DNA from: Desulfovibrio sp. UCD-KL4C
GTDB taxonomy: Bacteria; Desulfobacterota; Desulfovibrionia; Desulfovibrionales; Desulfovibrionaceae
Assembly: GCF_006210265.1 (NCBI RefSeq)
Contig: NZ_VCNC01000005.1
Location: 62,001-126,000, forward strand
Reading direction: 5' to 3'
DNA length: 64,000 nt
The notes under the pieces are model-generated. The model had not been told where the DNA came from and searched no databases. It was given only the letters and a program-made list of their open reading frames with translations. Each line of letters starts with the position of its first letter. Position 1 is the stretch's first letter. Shown here in pieces: positions 8,002 to 17,444 of the stretch. The translations under genes were made by a program, and so were the position numbers.

Positions 8002-8557
8002 TTATTGCCTCACCATTGAAGTATCCTATAGATGACGGACAGTCTTTGGTCTATTTAATCCTTATACTGTTTGGCGGAATAATAGAGTAAAACTGAAAGT
8101 CATTTCAAAACTATTTCGTTCTATTTCAGAGGGAGTAATGACTCGGGAGGAGGTACCTAATAAGGATCTACCCAAACGAATCGATTTGTATCGAGGTGAT
8201 CAATTTGAGTAGCTTTCTTGTGTACTCTCTGGAGTTAAGAGAGTCTGTTACTTGCTACTATACAAAGCATAGAATTACTCCCGATAAGATTTCTATAATC
8301 AAAAAAGCATATGCGGAAATGGATTGCCAGTATGCAGAGTATAGTAGTCAGGCTATGAAGAAACTTGTAAAAACTTGCAAATCTTTAGCGATATTAGAGT
8401 TAGATAGATTCACACGCTTCACCATACAACTCTACAAAGACCACATTTCCACCTGATCCACAGAATCATCCAAAAAATAAAAGAATAATCAAGCCCACTC
8501 TGTGACCACCACATAACCTCCAAATTTAACAACATATTAAATTAGAAGGAGATTCTG
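8002..8557. other. Degenerate region without a convincing gene
   Basis: Two short open stretches, 8139-8213 (start MTREEVPNKDL) and 8196-8456 (GTG start, 86 residues), overlap in different frames and look like pieces of one broken gene, but I recognise no family. From about 8457 the sequence resembles 10205 onward, the upstream part of the repeat that carries the DUF6573-like remnants. Confidence 0.4.
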
Positions 8558-8716
8558 ATGGTTAAAAATAACGATCCACTGTTTAATCTTATCTACGCAT
8601 ATACACGGAAACAAACTATCGAAGATTGAAATCTGATTGATGTGACCTAGCAGGCGAGGGATAATAAAATCACTCTTACGATTGATCTAAAACTCATACT
8701 AGATACTTGGGAGTGA
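8558..8716 (+). pseudogene. DUF6573-like remnant, copy 1
   Basis: After AGAAGGAG the ATG at 8558 reads PLFNLIYAYTRKQTIED, then stop, NLIDVT, stop, QARDNK. This is the N-terminus of a DUF6573-type protein, a family I associate with plasmids and integrative elements, carrying two internal stops and losing similarity after about 35 residues. A second wreck lies at 10350-10547, which lacks the second stop and shows the continued reading GFKVPVCVSLNLH. Confidence 0.6.
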
Positions 8717-8770
8717 ATAAAGGTCTAACGGAATATTATTGCAAATATTAAGCTGAGGATAGTTTTCAAT

Positions 8771-8799
8771 AAAAAGACCCCGCACCTAAGTACGAGGTC
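8771..8799 (-). terminator. Terminator of the sulfotransferase gene
   Basis: On the - strand GACCTCG pairs with CGGGGTC and is followed by TTTTT, about 40 bases after the stop of the gene at 8841. Confidence 0.7.
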
Positions 8800-8840
8800 A
8801 TAGAAGCTGAATTGAACTTTAAAATAAGCCTGCATAGCTT

Positions 8841-9785
8841 CTAGATTTTAGAACTCAATCTGCTCAATTCTTCTTCTATAATGTTTTGCAAATTTTCACT
8901 GAACATCGCCTTGCCATATCCTGTAATACGAGAATTTACATGTGTTTTTAAAGGTCCGGTTGACATGTTCTTTGAATCAAAGGACCAGTTTTTAATAATA
9001 CCTTGGCATTTATCAACGTCAGAATGAGGATCTATAAATTGAACAATTTTTGAAAAATATTTAACAGGATCAGATTTAATATCTTCATATTGAAGAGCTA
9101 ATACTCTATGATTATTTGATTTGTATTTTTCAAATTCTATTTTCATGCACTTCCAATCGTGAATTAATTTTTTAAGAGTTTTAGCTGTGATAATATCACT
9201 TGTCTCATTTGTCTGGTAAGAATCGATCATTAAAAAATCGTTTATTGTAAATCTGCACATTTCTGCATCAGCTCTGTTTGTCTTAGTCGACCTATAGAAA
9301 TGCATTATATAAGAAGCTAGGAAATCGTATAAATTACGATGTAAAAAAATAATTTTTGCTTCAGGAAAAACTCTCTGAATGCGCGGAAAAACTTCAGTAG
9401 AAAGAGCTGTCGTCTTGTCTCCAATAGCCGTAGTGCCTGCTTTCTGTCGTAAAAAACAGTTAAGCACAATTTCACGGGTTGCTTGATCTGCTATTTTCTG
9501 GGTAACGCTGGTTTTATTGTCTTCAGAAACAAAATTACGTTTTTCAATTGTTTTTATTTCGACCAGATCATCAAGCCAATTTTGCTTTCGATCGCATATA
9601 TAATCACCCCATTGATAAATTGATTTATAGATTGAATCATAAAGTGATGGTGTGTTTTTTAAACCAGACGCAAAGAAAAGGCCCTCTCCGATACAGCAAA
9701 TGCCATTAACGTCATTAAGCATATTCTTAATCCACGTAGATCCCGTCTTCGGAAGTCCTGTTATAAAAAAGAATTGTTTTATCAT
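8841..9785 (-). CDS. PAPS-dependent sulfotransferase family protein
   Basis: A protein of 314 residues. FFITGLPKTGSTWIKNML at residues 6-23 is the 5'-phosphosulfate binding loop, and IIFLHRNLYDFLASYIMHFY near 145-165 is the 3'-phosphate motif (Arg and Ser present). It most resembles bacterial sulfotransferase-family proteins associated with glycans or small molecules. No signal peptide. ATG at 9785 follows AGGGACG. It is a single-gene unit ending at a terminator, in a segment bracketed by att-like repeats, with lower GC than the core genes. PAPS supply is plausible in a sulfate reducer. The acceptor is unknown. Confidence 0.8.
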   Translation of the reverse strand: MIKQFFFITGLPKTGSTWIKNMLNDVNGICCIGEGLFFASGLKNTPSLYDSIYKSIYQWGDYICDRKQNWLDDLVEIKTIEKRNFVSEDNKTSVTQKIADQATREIVLNCFLRQKAGTTAIGDKTTALSTEVFPRIQRVFPEAKIIFLHRNLYDFLASYIMHFYRSTKTNRADAEMCRFTINDFLMIDSYQTNETSDIITAKTLKKLIHDWKCMKIEFEKYKSNNHRVLALQYEDIKSDPVKYFSKIVQFIDPHSDVDKCQGIIKNWSFDSKNMSTGPLKTHVNSRITGYGKAMFSENLQNIIEEELSRLSSKI

Positions 9786-10349
9786 CGTCCCTAGTTCCTA
9801 TCTCAAATTAATATCAAGTCTATTCATAAACAGATAGGTTAGAGTAGACTTTTTATGGGGTTATTTTGGGGTGTTGCCAAACGGGAATGCCAACCTTGTT
9901 TGTTTGAGATTAATTGTGATAATTAGTATCCTGACGATACTGATCTATTTTTCACTCGGTGTTTTGCGAGCCGTTCAAAGTGTTTTGCCTGTAAGTTTCG
10001 CTTAGTTGCTAATCTAGGGATACATTTTTTTTAATGTTTTTTGTAGAAGAATATGGATCATTTGTGCGCAGTCTTTCGTAAATGTTTTCCCCACCCAATT
10101 TTTTGCATCTCTGTCGTTGTTGTAAAGCAAAAGAAATAAAACATGAAATTTAAAAAGATCATGCGCTAAGCTGAATTTATGTAAAGAGTATTATTGTTAG
10201 GTCTTAGTATCAAAGAATCCAACGATCCCCAGAATCATCTTAAAAAATCACATTACACCAAATATAAAAAAATAAGTTTGGCGTGACCAACTCCAGCACC
10301 ACAGGATAACCTTTAAATTTCAAAACATACTAAATTGAAAAATATTTTG
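9786..10349. other. Gene-free stretch with att-like repeat
   Basis: No credible gene. It contains repeat copy 2 (9842-9925) and, from about 10205, sequence similar to the region upstream of the first DUF6573-like remnant. Confidence 0.5.
9842..9925. repeat. Imperfect att-like repeat, copy 2
   Basis: GGGGTGTTGCCAAACGGGA, ATGCCAACCTT and TTTGAGATTAATTGTGATAA align with 6955-7010. The preceding GAGTAGACTTTTTA aligns with the terminator arm at 6929-6942, but the hairpin itself is destroyed here. Confidence 0.5.
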
Positions 10350-10547
10350 ATGGTCAATAATAGCTATCCACTGTTTAATCTTATCTACGCATATACACGG
10401 AAACAAGATACCTAAGATGGCAATCTGATTGATGTTACAGCGCAAGCGAAGGAATCAGGTTTTAAAGTTCCAGTCTGCGTATCATTAAATCTACACGCAA
10501 AAGACATCACCCCCCAGCGGTTTAGAAGGAGAAGGGCAGAGCATTGA
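10350..10547 (+). pseudogene. DUF6573-like remnant, copy 2
   Basis: The ATG at 10350 reads PLFNLIYAYTRKQDT, stop, DGNLIDVTAQAKESGFKVPV and CVSLNLHAKDITPQRF before the terminal stop at 10545. One internal stop interrupts a sequence typical of the DUF6573 family N-terminus. Compared with 8558-8716 this copy is more complete. Confidence 0.6.
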
Positions 10548-10556
10548 AGGTCGACT

Positions 10557-11144
10557 TCATGAGCTTGGGCCTTTTTTCCTTTTTTTATACCATTCCTGAT
10601 CTCCGTATAGTTCATCTGCACAGTTTTCACAGAGACCATGACTAAATTGAGAATTTGTTCGAGCTTCTATGTAGGTTTCAAGCTCTCTCCAGTAGCCTTC
10701 GTCGTCCCTGATTTTTTTGCAACTAGAGCATATAGGTAATAGGTCTTGTAATGTGTTTATATTTTGTTGCTGTTTTTCAATTAAATTTTTATTTTCAGAT
10801 AAGATTTTTCCTATATAAATTATTGAAACTAGGGATAGTAACGTTACTATAAATCCCGGTAGTTCACTTAGTATTTTTGTATTTGAAGTTTGTTCAATAA
10901 AATTGTTCCATATTAAAAAAGTAAGTATTTGTCTCAAAGTCATTAGAAAAAACATTCCTGCAAGAAAAATAATTTTCCATTCGCCATATTTAATAGAAAT
11001 ATAAATAGCTAAGATACAAGATGTTAATCTGATTGCTATGGATATTAGGAGTTCTTGTGTTGGCGCTGTGATGATTGATAAATATGCAAAAATAAATATG
11101 GCTGTTATTGAGATGTATACTTTGTTTTTTAACGTAAATAACAT
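10557..11144 (-). CDS. Membrane protein with C-terminal cysteine cluster of the sensor-associated type
   Basis: A protein of 195 residues with four or five hydrophobic helices in the first ~125 residues, a short coiled stretch (LIEKQQQNINTLQ), then LLPICSSCKKIRDDEGYW, followed by ARTNSQFSHGLCENCADEL. This four-cysteine module is common at the C-terminus of PAS/GGDEF or response-regulator proteins in sulfate reducers, where it is thought to bind a metal or a cofactor. Here it is attached to a membrane anchor only, with no kinase or cyclase domain. It could be a membrane sensor or an incomplete relative of such sensors. ATG at 11144. Confidence 0.6.
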   Translation of the reverse strand: MLFTLKNKVYISITAIFIFAYLSIITAPTQELLISIAIRLTSCILAIYISIKYGEWKIIFLAGMFFLMTLRQILTFLIWNNFIEQTSNTKILSELPGFIVTLLSLVSIIYIGKILSENKNLIEKQQQNINTLQDLLPICSSCKKIRDDEGYWRELETYIEARTNSQFSHGLCENCADELYGDQEWYKKRKKGPSS

Positions 11145-11474
11145 TGGCTAGTCCTTTTCAAGTAGAGATTTTGCATAGCATAAAATATAACGTATTAATT
11201 TAGTATATATTTTAACTACTGACAGGCAACGAAAGGGGGGGTACTACTCTGATATTGAGTCATATTTAACAGCAATGATACAGATAGTAAACTTGTCTGA
11301 ACACATGATTAAATATGTAAAGCCTGCTCATATGATTTTCTGGAGAATCTTCTATGGTAACCTCAATGCTCAATTACGATTGAAAACACTTTTACTTTAC
11401 CTTAAAATAAATAAAACTTGTTATGGGGGGTAATAATTACCCTGCAGCTATATAATGGAATTTGGAGGATAGGT
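11145..11474. other. Divergent intergenic region
   Basis: About 330 bases between the - strand membrane protein and the + strand chemoreceptor. It must carry both promoters; I see no convincing boxes. A run of seven G lies near 11235. Confidence 0.4.
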
Positions 11475-13280
11475 ATGTTCAGAGATCTTAGCATCAAATG
11501 GAAAGTTTTAATTATATCTGTGGCCGGGCCTTTGGTTGTCGCCCTAGTCATGGATTTTATGCAATCTCAGTCTATAAGAAAACAAGCCGTTCAGGCCATT
11601 GTAGCTCAATCTAGAGCTATTACCCTGCAGGCTGAAGCAACGCGTGACGAGATGGCTAAAAAACTCAAACTCGGTATCATAAAGCCCTTTGACCAAATTT
11701 CTAAGAAAAATATTCTCGAGGCCGTGCCGGTTATCACCGCCATTTCTACTGCAAAGGCAAATGCGAAGAAGCTAGGCTATCAATTCCGCGTTCCCAAGGA
11801 ATCGCCCCGCAACCCGCTCAACAAACCTACGCCTTTCGAATCCAAAATTTTAGCTGAACTTAAGGAAAAGAACCTAGAAGAACTAGTTATCCGTGAAACC
11901 GGACAGGTTCGCTATTTCAGGCCTATCCGCCTATCAGAGGAATGCCTTTACTGCCATGGCGACCCCAAGGGCCAGCACGACGCTGTAGGTGGAATCAAGG
12001 AAGGATGGAAAGCTGGTGAGATTCACGGAGCTTTTGAGCTCGTTTTTTCCATGGACAAGGCCAATGCCAAAATCGCAACGGCAGGTTTGCAACTGGCAGG
12101 AATTACCGCAGCTATTTTAGCGCTGATCACCATCGTGGTCTGGATACTGCTCAAAAAGAGTATCATTGGCCCTCTTTTGAACATTGAAACTTTTGCATCC
12201 AATGTTGCAGATGGCGACCTGAACGCCAAACCTAATGGCTCGTTCAGTGCAGAACTGGGCAGCGTCAAACATGCTATTGAAACTATGGTGGGCCGTCTTA
12301 AGGAAAAGATGGAGGAAGCTAGCTTTAAGAGCAAGGAAGCTGAGGCCCAGACCTTGCGCGCTGAAGAAGCTCTAGAAACAACCAAGACTCAGGAAGCCAA
12401 GGTTTCATCCCTGTTGCAGAAGATTACGCGTATTGCCCAGAAAGCGCAGGGTATCGGCCAACAGGTGTCTTCCGCCGCCGAAGAGTTGTCGGCACAGATC
12501 GAGCTCGTTAATCGCGGTGCAGACATTCAGAATCAGCGCACCACCGAAACAGTCACGGCCATGGAAGAGATGAACGCCACGGTCCTGGAAGTCGCACGTA
12601 ATTCCGGTTCGGCGGCTGAATCGGCAGACACCGCCCGTGAATACGCTGGCGAAGGATCTCAGGTGGTCGAACAATCCGTTGAATCTATCCAGTTGGTCTA
12701 TGAACAAGCCAAGCTGCTCAAAGTGGAAATGACTGCCTTGGGACAGAAAGCTGATGACATCAACCGCATTCTTGAAGTCATAAACGATATCGCCGACCAG
12801 ACCAATCTTCTGGCTCTGAACGCAGCCATTGAAGCGGCCAGAGCGGGCGACGCCGGACGCGGATTCGCAGTTGTAGCTGATGAGGTCCGCAAGCTGGCAG
12901 AAAAAACTATGAACGCAACCAAGGATGTATCCGCTACCATCGTGGCCATCCAGACTGGCGCACACAACAATATCGAGAGCGTGGACCGTTCGGCTAAGGC
13001 CACCGAGGCAGCCACTGATCTGGCCCACAAGTCCGGTGAGGCTCTTGATCGCATCGTCGGACTTGTTAATGACACCTCGGATCAGGTTCGCTCCATTGCC
13101 ACCGCCGCGGAAGAGCAATCCGTAGCCAGCGATGAGATTAACCAAGCTGTGGATGACATCAACCGCATCACCCAAGAAACATCGGCGGGAATGAACGAAT
13201 CTGCCAAGTCCGTGGCCGAACTGACAACATTGGCTCAGGAGCTACAGGCCCTGATCGACGAAATGGTGGACAACGACTAA
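11475..13280 (+). CDS. Methyl-accepting chemotaxis protein with DUF3365/Tll0287-like heme-type sensor domain
   Basis: From the ATG at 11475, which follows TGGAGGATAGGT, the protein has 601 residues; an upstream in-frame TTG at 11418 lacks a good ribosome binding site. Order: N-terminal membrane helix (about 12-28), periplasmic domain containing the CLYCHGD motif (CxxCH, single covalent c-type heme as in DUF3365 sensors), second membrane helix near 205-225, HAMP, coiled coil, and an MCP signalling domain with the hairpin [31 protein letters not shown] (split here as [18 protein letters not shown] and [17 protein letters not shown]). It probably senses redox state or a gas. From about 11800 the sequence is visibly richer in G and C than the neighbours. 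Confidence 0.9.
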   Translation: MFRDLSIKWKVLIISVAGPLVVALVMDFMQSQSIRKQAVQAIVAQSRAITLQAEATRDEMAKKLKLGIIKPFDQISKKNILEAVPVITAISTAKANAKKLGYQFRVPKESPRNPLNKPTPFESKILAELKEKNLEELVIRETGQVRYFRPIRLSEECLYCHGDPKGQHDAVGGIKEGWKAGEIHGAFELVFSMDKANAKIATAGLQLAGITAAILALITIVVWILLKKSIIGPLLNIETFASNVADGDLNAKPNGSFSAELGSVKHAIETMVGRLKEKMEEASFKSKEAEAQTLRAEEALETTKTQEAKVSSLLQKITRIAQKAQGIGQQVSSAAEELSAQIELVNRGADIQNQRTTETVTAMEEMNATVLEVARNSGSAAESADTAREYAGEGSQVVEQSVESIQLVYEQAKLLKVEMTALGQKADDINRILEVINDIADQTNLLALNAAIEAARAGDAGRGFAVVADEVRKLAEKTMNATKDVSATIVAIQTGAHNNIESVDRSAKATEAATDLAHKSGEALDRIVGLVNDTSDQVRSIATAAEEQSVASDEINQAVDDINRITQETSAGMNESAKSVAELTTLAQELQALIDEMVDND

Positions 13281-13370
13281 CGAAACCACCACGATACGGA
13301 AATAATAGGCGGACATCCATCTCGAATAGTTCAAAGGCATTACACACAAAAATCATAAATGAGAGTAATA

Positions 13371-13409
13371 AATAGGGGTTGGTTAACATATGTTAACCAA
13401 CCCCTATTT
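13371..13409. terminator. Long perfect palindrome, bidirectional terminator
   Basis: AATAGGGGTTGGTTAAC and its exact complement surround the centre ATAT, followed by TT. It lies about 90 bases after the chemoreceptor stop and shares the GGTTAAC core of the other terminators in the window. Confidence 0.7.
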
Positions 13410-13620
13410 TGAGTATGCGCTTTGAGATATATTGTTCTTTTACGTTAACCAGAGGGACGATTACAACATTGACTTCAAAGTAACGGTTTCAGCTATTTTA
13501 CCTTATATAAATGGTAATGTTTTTGTTGAGTGCTACTGAGACTATAATGCTGAATTTTTATTGCTATTAAATGTAAATTGTAATTATATTATTGTACTCA
13601 TTCTTAAAAAAGGGAATAAA

Positions 13621-13689
13621 ATGAATACAAAACTAATGATTCTCTGCTTTTTATTGGGCGCCTTGATAATATCTGGATGTGTAACTTAA
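13621..13689 (+). CDS. Tiny lipoprotein (22 aa)
   Basis: MNTKLMILCFLLGALIISGC followed by VT: a signal peptide with lipobox ISGC and only a two-residue remainder after the cysteine. AAGGGAATAAA precedes the ATG. It resembles entericidin-sized lipopeptides but is even shorter. It lies 40 bases upstream of selO and could be cotranscribed. Confidence 0.4.
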   Translation: MNTKLMILCFLLGALIISGCVT

Positions 13690-13729
13690 TACTCTTGTGT
13701 ATGTAGATTGAATACTAACCGGAGTCCTC

Positions 13730-15175
13730 ATGGATTTTATTAATAGCTACGCGCATTTGCCCGAAAAATTTTACCAGCGGATCAATCCCGTGGCAGTGGA
13801 AAATCCGAAGTTAATTCGCGTAAATAATTCTCTAGCTACAGAGCTTGCATTGGATTTGCCAGAAGACGACAGTGCGATGGCTGCGCTTTTTTCAGGCAAT
13901 ACCATCATGGAAGGGATGGAGCCTGTGGCAATGGCGTATGCCGGACATCAGTTCGGAGGGTTTGTTCCGCAGCTTGGTGATGGCCGGGCAATTCTGCTGG
14001 GTGAAGTGATTAGCAATACCGGCAAGCGGTTCGACATCCAATTGAAGGGGGCAGGGCAGACTCGATTCTCACGTAATGGTGATGGTCGATCTGCTTTAGG
14101 ACCGGTTCTCCGGGAGTATATTGTTAGCGAAGCTATGCACGCTTTGGGTATTAGTACATCTCGAGCTTTGGGTATGGTGACAACTGGAGAACTCGTCTTT
14201 CGGGAGAGGCCGGTTCCGGGTGGCATCTTTACACGTGTGTCATCCGGATTAGTCCGTGTTGGCTCTTTTGAATATTTCGCTGCTAGAAATGATGCGGAAG
14301 CGGTCAGGCAGTTGGCCGATTACGTTATCGATCGCCACTATTCCGAAGCAAAAAGTGCGGCAAATCCATATATCGATTTTTTTCGTCGAGTTTGTGAAGC
14401 CACAGCCCAACTTATTGCTCGCTGGATGGAAGTGGGATTCATCCACGGCGTTATGAATACGGATAATACGTCCATCTGCGGAGAAACCATTGATTATGGA
14501 CCGTGTGCTTTCATGGACACCTATATCCCGAATAAGGTTTTCAGTTCTATTGATCATGCCGGGCGGTATGCCTATAGCAATCAGCCGAACATAGGCCAAT
14601 GGAATATGGCTGTTCTTGGCGGGAGCCTGCTTGGATTGTTTGATGACGATGTTGAGACGGCACGTGCTATTGGGGAAGAGGTGCTTGAAACATTTATGCC
14701 TGCGTTCAAGAAACACTATATGGTCAGAATGTGCCGCAAGATCGGGCTGAATAGCGCAGACGAGCTCGGTTTTCAACTCGTCCGTAGTTTGATGCAACTC
14801 ATGCAGCAAAATCACGTTGACTTTACCATCGCCTTCCTAGAACTTTCAGAGGATATGAATCGTTTTATAGCGCTTTTCGGGAAGGCATCCTCTATTGAAT
14901 CATGGAAGGCTAAATGGTTCGAACTCATCGCCGAACAAGGAGATAGCCTTGCGGTGGTTCAGGAGAGAATGCGTGCGACCAATCCGGCTTATATTCCCAG
15001 AAATCACCAAATTGAAAGGGCCATTAGGGCTGCCGAAGATCAGAATGATTTTTCCCTGACACATCAACTCATAAATATACTGAAGACTCCATATACCGTG
15101 CAGTCAGGCAGTGATATATATATGGCACCTCCTAAACCGGAGGAAGTCGTGAGGCAGACATTTTGCGGAACATGA
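13730..15175 (+). CDS. selO: Protein adenylyltransferase SelO (YdiU family)
   Basis: A protein of 481 residues, the full length of the family. SelO is a pseudokinase-fold enzyme that transfers AMP to Ser/Thr/Tyr of target proteins in redox responses. Visible hallmarks: MAYAGHQFGGFVPQLGDGRA near residues 67-86, IQLKGAGQTRFSRNGDGR around 103-120 with the binding lysine, the HGVMNTDN catalytic loop near 238, and DYGPCAFMD with the metal-binding aspartate. The conserved C-terminal cysteine, which is selenocysteine in animals, is in TFCGT. ATG at 13730 follows CGGAG. Confidence 0.95.
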   Translation: MDFINSYAHLPEKFYQRINPVAVENPKLIRVNNSLATELALDLPEDDSAMAALFSGNTIMEGMEPVAMAYAGHQFGGFVPQLGDGRAILLGEVISNTGKRFDIQLKGAGQTRFSRNGDGRSALGPVLREYIVSEAMHALGISTSRALGMVTTGELVFRERPVPGGIFTRVSSGLVRVGSFEYFAARNDAEAVRQLADYVIDRHYSEAKSAANPYIDFFRRVCEATAQLIARWMEVGFIHGVMNTDNTSICGETIDYGPCAFMDTYIPNKVFSSIDHAGRYAYSNQPNIGQWNMAVLGGSLLGLFDDDVETARAIGEEVLETFMPAFKKHYMVRMCRKIGLNSADELGFQLVRSLMQLMQQNHVDFTIAFLELSEDMNRFIALFGKASSIESWKAKWFELIAEQGDSLAVVQERMRATNPAYIPRNHQIERAIRAAEDQNDFSLTHQLINILKTPYTVQSGSDIYMAPPKPEEVVRQTFCGT

Positions 15176-15297
15176 GCCTCTTTTTTGTGCAGATTGGTAA
15201 CGTTGGTCAATTTGTATATACTCCACGCATTGAAAGCCGATATAACTGTTACTAATGTTGAGATGAATGTCCTAAATTATTGAACAGGACTATGCTT

Positions 15298-17061
15298 TTA
15301 ATCTTCCCGATTGTAGTAGCTGGTTATAAGGTCTTGCTTTGAAAGCATGCTCATAATCTTTTTAGGGTTGTCGCTGGAGACAACAGGTAGTTCATTAACA
15401 TTTAAAGCAATCATTTTTTCCAATGCAGTTTGCAAGGTATCTTCTTCTATCACCGTAATGACATTTGTGCTGGCAACATCTTTTGCAACAAGGGCGTTGG
15501 ATTGACCTTCTTCAAACATTAGTTCTCTTATGTCATTTATTGTCAAAATCCCCGTAAGTTCTCCATCGGTGTTGACAACTGGATAATATGGTTCTGGTGA
15601 ATTGGTCACAATTTTCACCACAGTGCCAATCGGCAAGTTTTCTTCCAATGTACTAACATGTTTGGTGGTCAGGGCATCACGAACATGCAGCGCCGAAAGA
15701 ACGCCTCTGGCAAATTCATTTATATGGGCAGGAGAGTCCAGTCGACTGCTGAATTGTTTTTCATACAAACTCATTTTACCGAGAATTAAATAGGATATGG
15801 TTGAAACCAGCATTAGCGGCACCAGCAAAGTGTAACTGGAGCTCATTTCACAAGCCATAATAATTGAAGCGATCGGTACTTTTGCAACTCCTGCAAAAAA
15901 ACCTCCCATACCTACTAGAATAAATGAATTGGGGTTAACGATCCAATTCGGAGCAATCATGTGTCCTATGCCGCCAAAAGCACCTCCGAGCATGGCTCCA
16001 ATGAAAACCGATGGTCCGAAAACACCGCCACTCCCGCCGGAACTGATAGTACATGAAGTTGCAATTATTTTTACGAAAACCAGTACCAGCATTGTGGTCC
16101 AGATCATTTGGCCGTCAAGAGCCAATTGAATCCATACATAGCCTCCATCAATAATCTGTGGGTAGAAATACGCAATGCAGCCAAGCATGAATCCGCCAAT
16201 AGCAGGGCGGAACATTTGTGGCATTGGCAGCTTTTCAAAAAAATAATCCCGCATTCCATAAAAGAATTTGATATAAATGAACCCCACAAAGGCACAGACA
16301 ATTCCGAAAATGGCATAAGGAATAAGTTCCACCGGCATATCGAATGCAACGTTTCCCGGGTGAAAAAGGGCATGTCTACCATATATTTCTGAAAAAACTG
16401 CATGAGCCATGATTGAAGATATGATGCAGGGCAGAATCGCTTCATATTCATACTCCGTTTCCCTATAGAGGACACCGGGTACAAACAATGCTGCTCCAAG
16501 AGGGGCCTGAAAAATTGCTCCTATACCACCCGCAGCACCAGCAAGTAACAGTACACGTCTTTCTCGTGGTTTTAGGTTAAGCCAGGTTGCCAGTAGGGAG
16601 CCGAATCCTGAACCTATTTGTGCAATCGGTCCTTCTTTGCCTGCCGACCCACCACTGCCGATGGTCAGGGCAGAAGCTATGATTTTTATAAAAGGAGCGC
16701 GTTTTCTGGTAAATCCGCCTTGTAGGTGGAAAGATTCGATCATGGCATCTGTGCCGTGACCTTCAGTTTCAGGTGCTATATTGAAAACAAGCAATCCTGA
16801 TAAAAGACCGCCCAGTGTTGCAATGGGAATAATCCAGAGCGAAAATCCTGTTGTTGCAACGTTGATATCGAGCGGGTTGCCTACATTCGGCTCAAAGAAA
16901 CAGATTGGCAACCTGACAAAAAATTCGAGAGCATTGTCCAGAAGACGGTCAAAAAATACTGCCCCAACACCGGCAACAACTCCTACAGCAATACTCAATA
17001 TCAGCCAGCGTGCATGTTGAGGCCAGTTGGCAAATCGCAATCTTTCCATAGCAAAGGCCAT
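15298..17061 (-). CDS. ClC-family chloride channel/antiporter with CBS pair
   Basis: The chosen ATG at 17061 follows TTAGGAG; an earlier in-frame TTG at 17103 has no such site. The product has 587 residues. About eleven membrane segments carry the ClC signatures GSGGSAGKEGP (residues ~135-145, with the gating glutamate and the usual arginine replaced by lysine) and GSGGVFGPSVFIGA. Two CBS domains occupy the last ~140 residues (TKHVSTLEENLPIGTVV, then ASTNVITVIEEDTLQTAL) and probably bind adenine nucleotides to regulate gating. Single gene, divergent from glcB. Confidence 0.9.
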   Translation of the reverse strand: MAFAMERLRFANWPQHARWLILSIAVGVVAGVGAVFFDRLLDNALEFFVRLPICFFEPNVGNPLDINVATTGFSLWIIPIATLGGLLSGLLVFNIAPETEGHGTDAMIESFHLQGGFTRKRAPFIKIIASALTIGSGGSAGKEGPIAQIGSGFGSLLATWLNLKPRERRVLLLAGAAGGIGAIFQAPLGAALFVPGVLYRETEYEYEAILPCIISSIMAHAVFSEIYGRHALFHPGNVAFDMPVELIPYAIFGIVCAFVGFIYIKFFYGMRDYFFEKLPMPQMFRPAIGGFMLGCIAYFYPQIIDGGYVWIQLALDGQMIWTTMLVLVFVKIIATSCTISSGGSGGVFGPSVFIGAMLGGAFGGIGHMIAPNWIVNPNSFILVGMGGFFAGVAKVPIASIIMACEMSSSYTLLVPLMLVSTISYLILGKMSLYEKQFSSRLDSPAHINEFARGVLSALHVRDALTTKHVSTLEENLPIGTVVKIVTNSPEPYYPVVNTDGELTGILTINDIRELMFEEGQSNALVAKDVASTNVITVIEEDTLQTALEKMIALNVNELPVVSSDNPKKIMSMLSKQDLITSYYNRED

Positions 17062-17444
17062 CAATAATCTCCTAATATATTGCATATTCTGCTCTGAATC
17101 CAAGAGGGGGGAAGCAAAATAACTTCGTTTTGATACTAATGTACATCTTGAGCAATAGTCAAAGTAATCTATATCTTTAAATATATTTTTTGTGAGTGAG
17201 GATTCTGCTGATAGCGCTGCTCAAAATTGATATTCTGCTAGGTCTTTCTTGGGCAATAATCTATGCTAAAGTATAGATAGAATACTCATATAAACATGGC
17301 GAACTGGACCTGCATGATAAGTTCTCTGCTTATATTTAATCCCATCTATTCGCATTGACAGAGAAATATTCAAATGTTTAATTGGTCTGACCAATGAAAA
17401 ATGTTTTGATGTGTGAATAATTAGAAAATAGTGAGGGAAGGATT
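17062..17444. other. Divergent promoter region of the ClC gene and glcB
   Basis: About 380 bases without a gene. The operator-like palindrome at 17381-17395 is the only clear element. Confidence 0.5.
17381..17395. promoter_or_regulatory. FadR/GlcC-like operator upstream of glcB
   Basis: ATTGGTCTGACCAAT is a perfect 7-1-7 inverted repeat. It fits the TGGT-N3-ACCA operator pattern bound by FCD-type GntR regulators such as FadR, LldR and GlcC. It ends 49 bases before the glcB start, a sensible place to control malate synthase G by glycolate, lactate or acyl effectors. No regulator gene lies in the window. Confidence 0.55.

Noticed and set aside
8196-8456. 86-codon frame with GTG start
   Set aside because: No family, poor start and location between a terminator and a pseudogene; kept only as possible gene debris.
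12405-13175. 256-codon - strand frame
   Set aside because: It mirrors the conserved MCP signalling domain; such antisense frames arise in GC-rich MCP genes.
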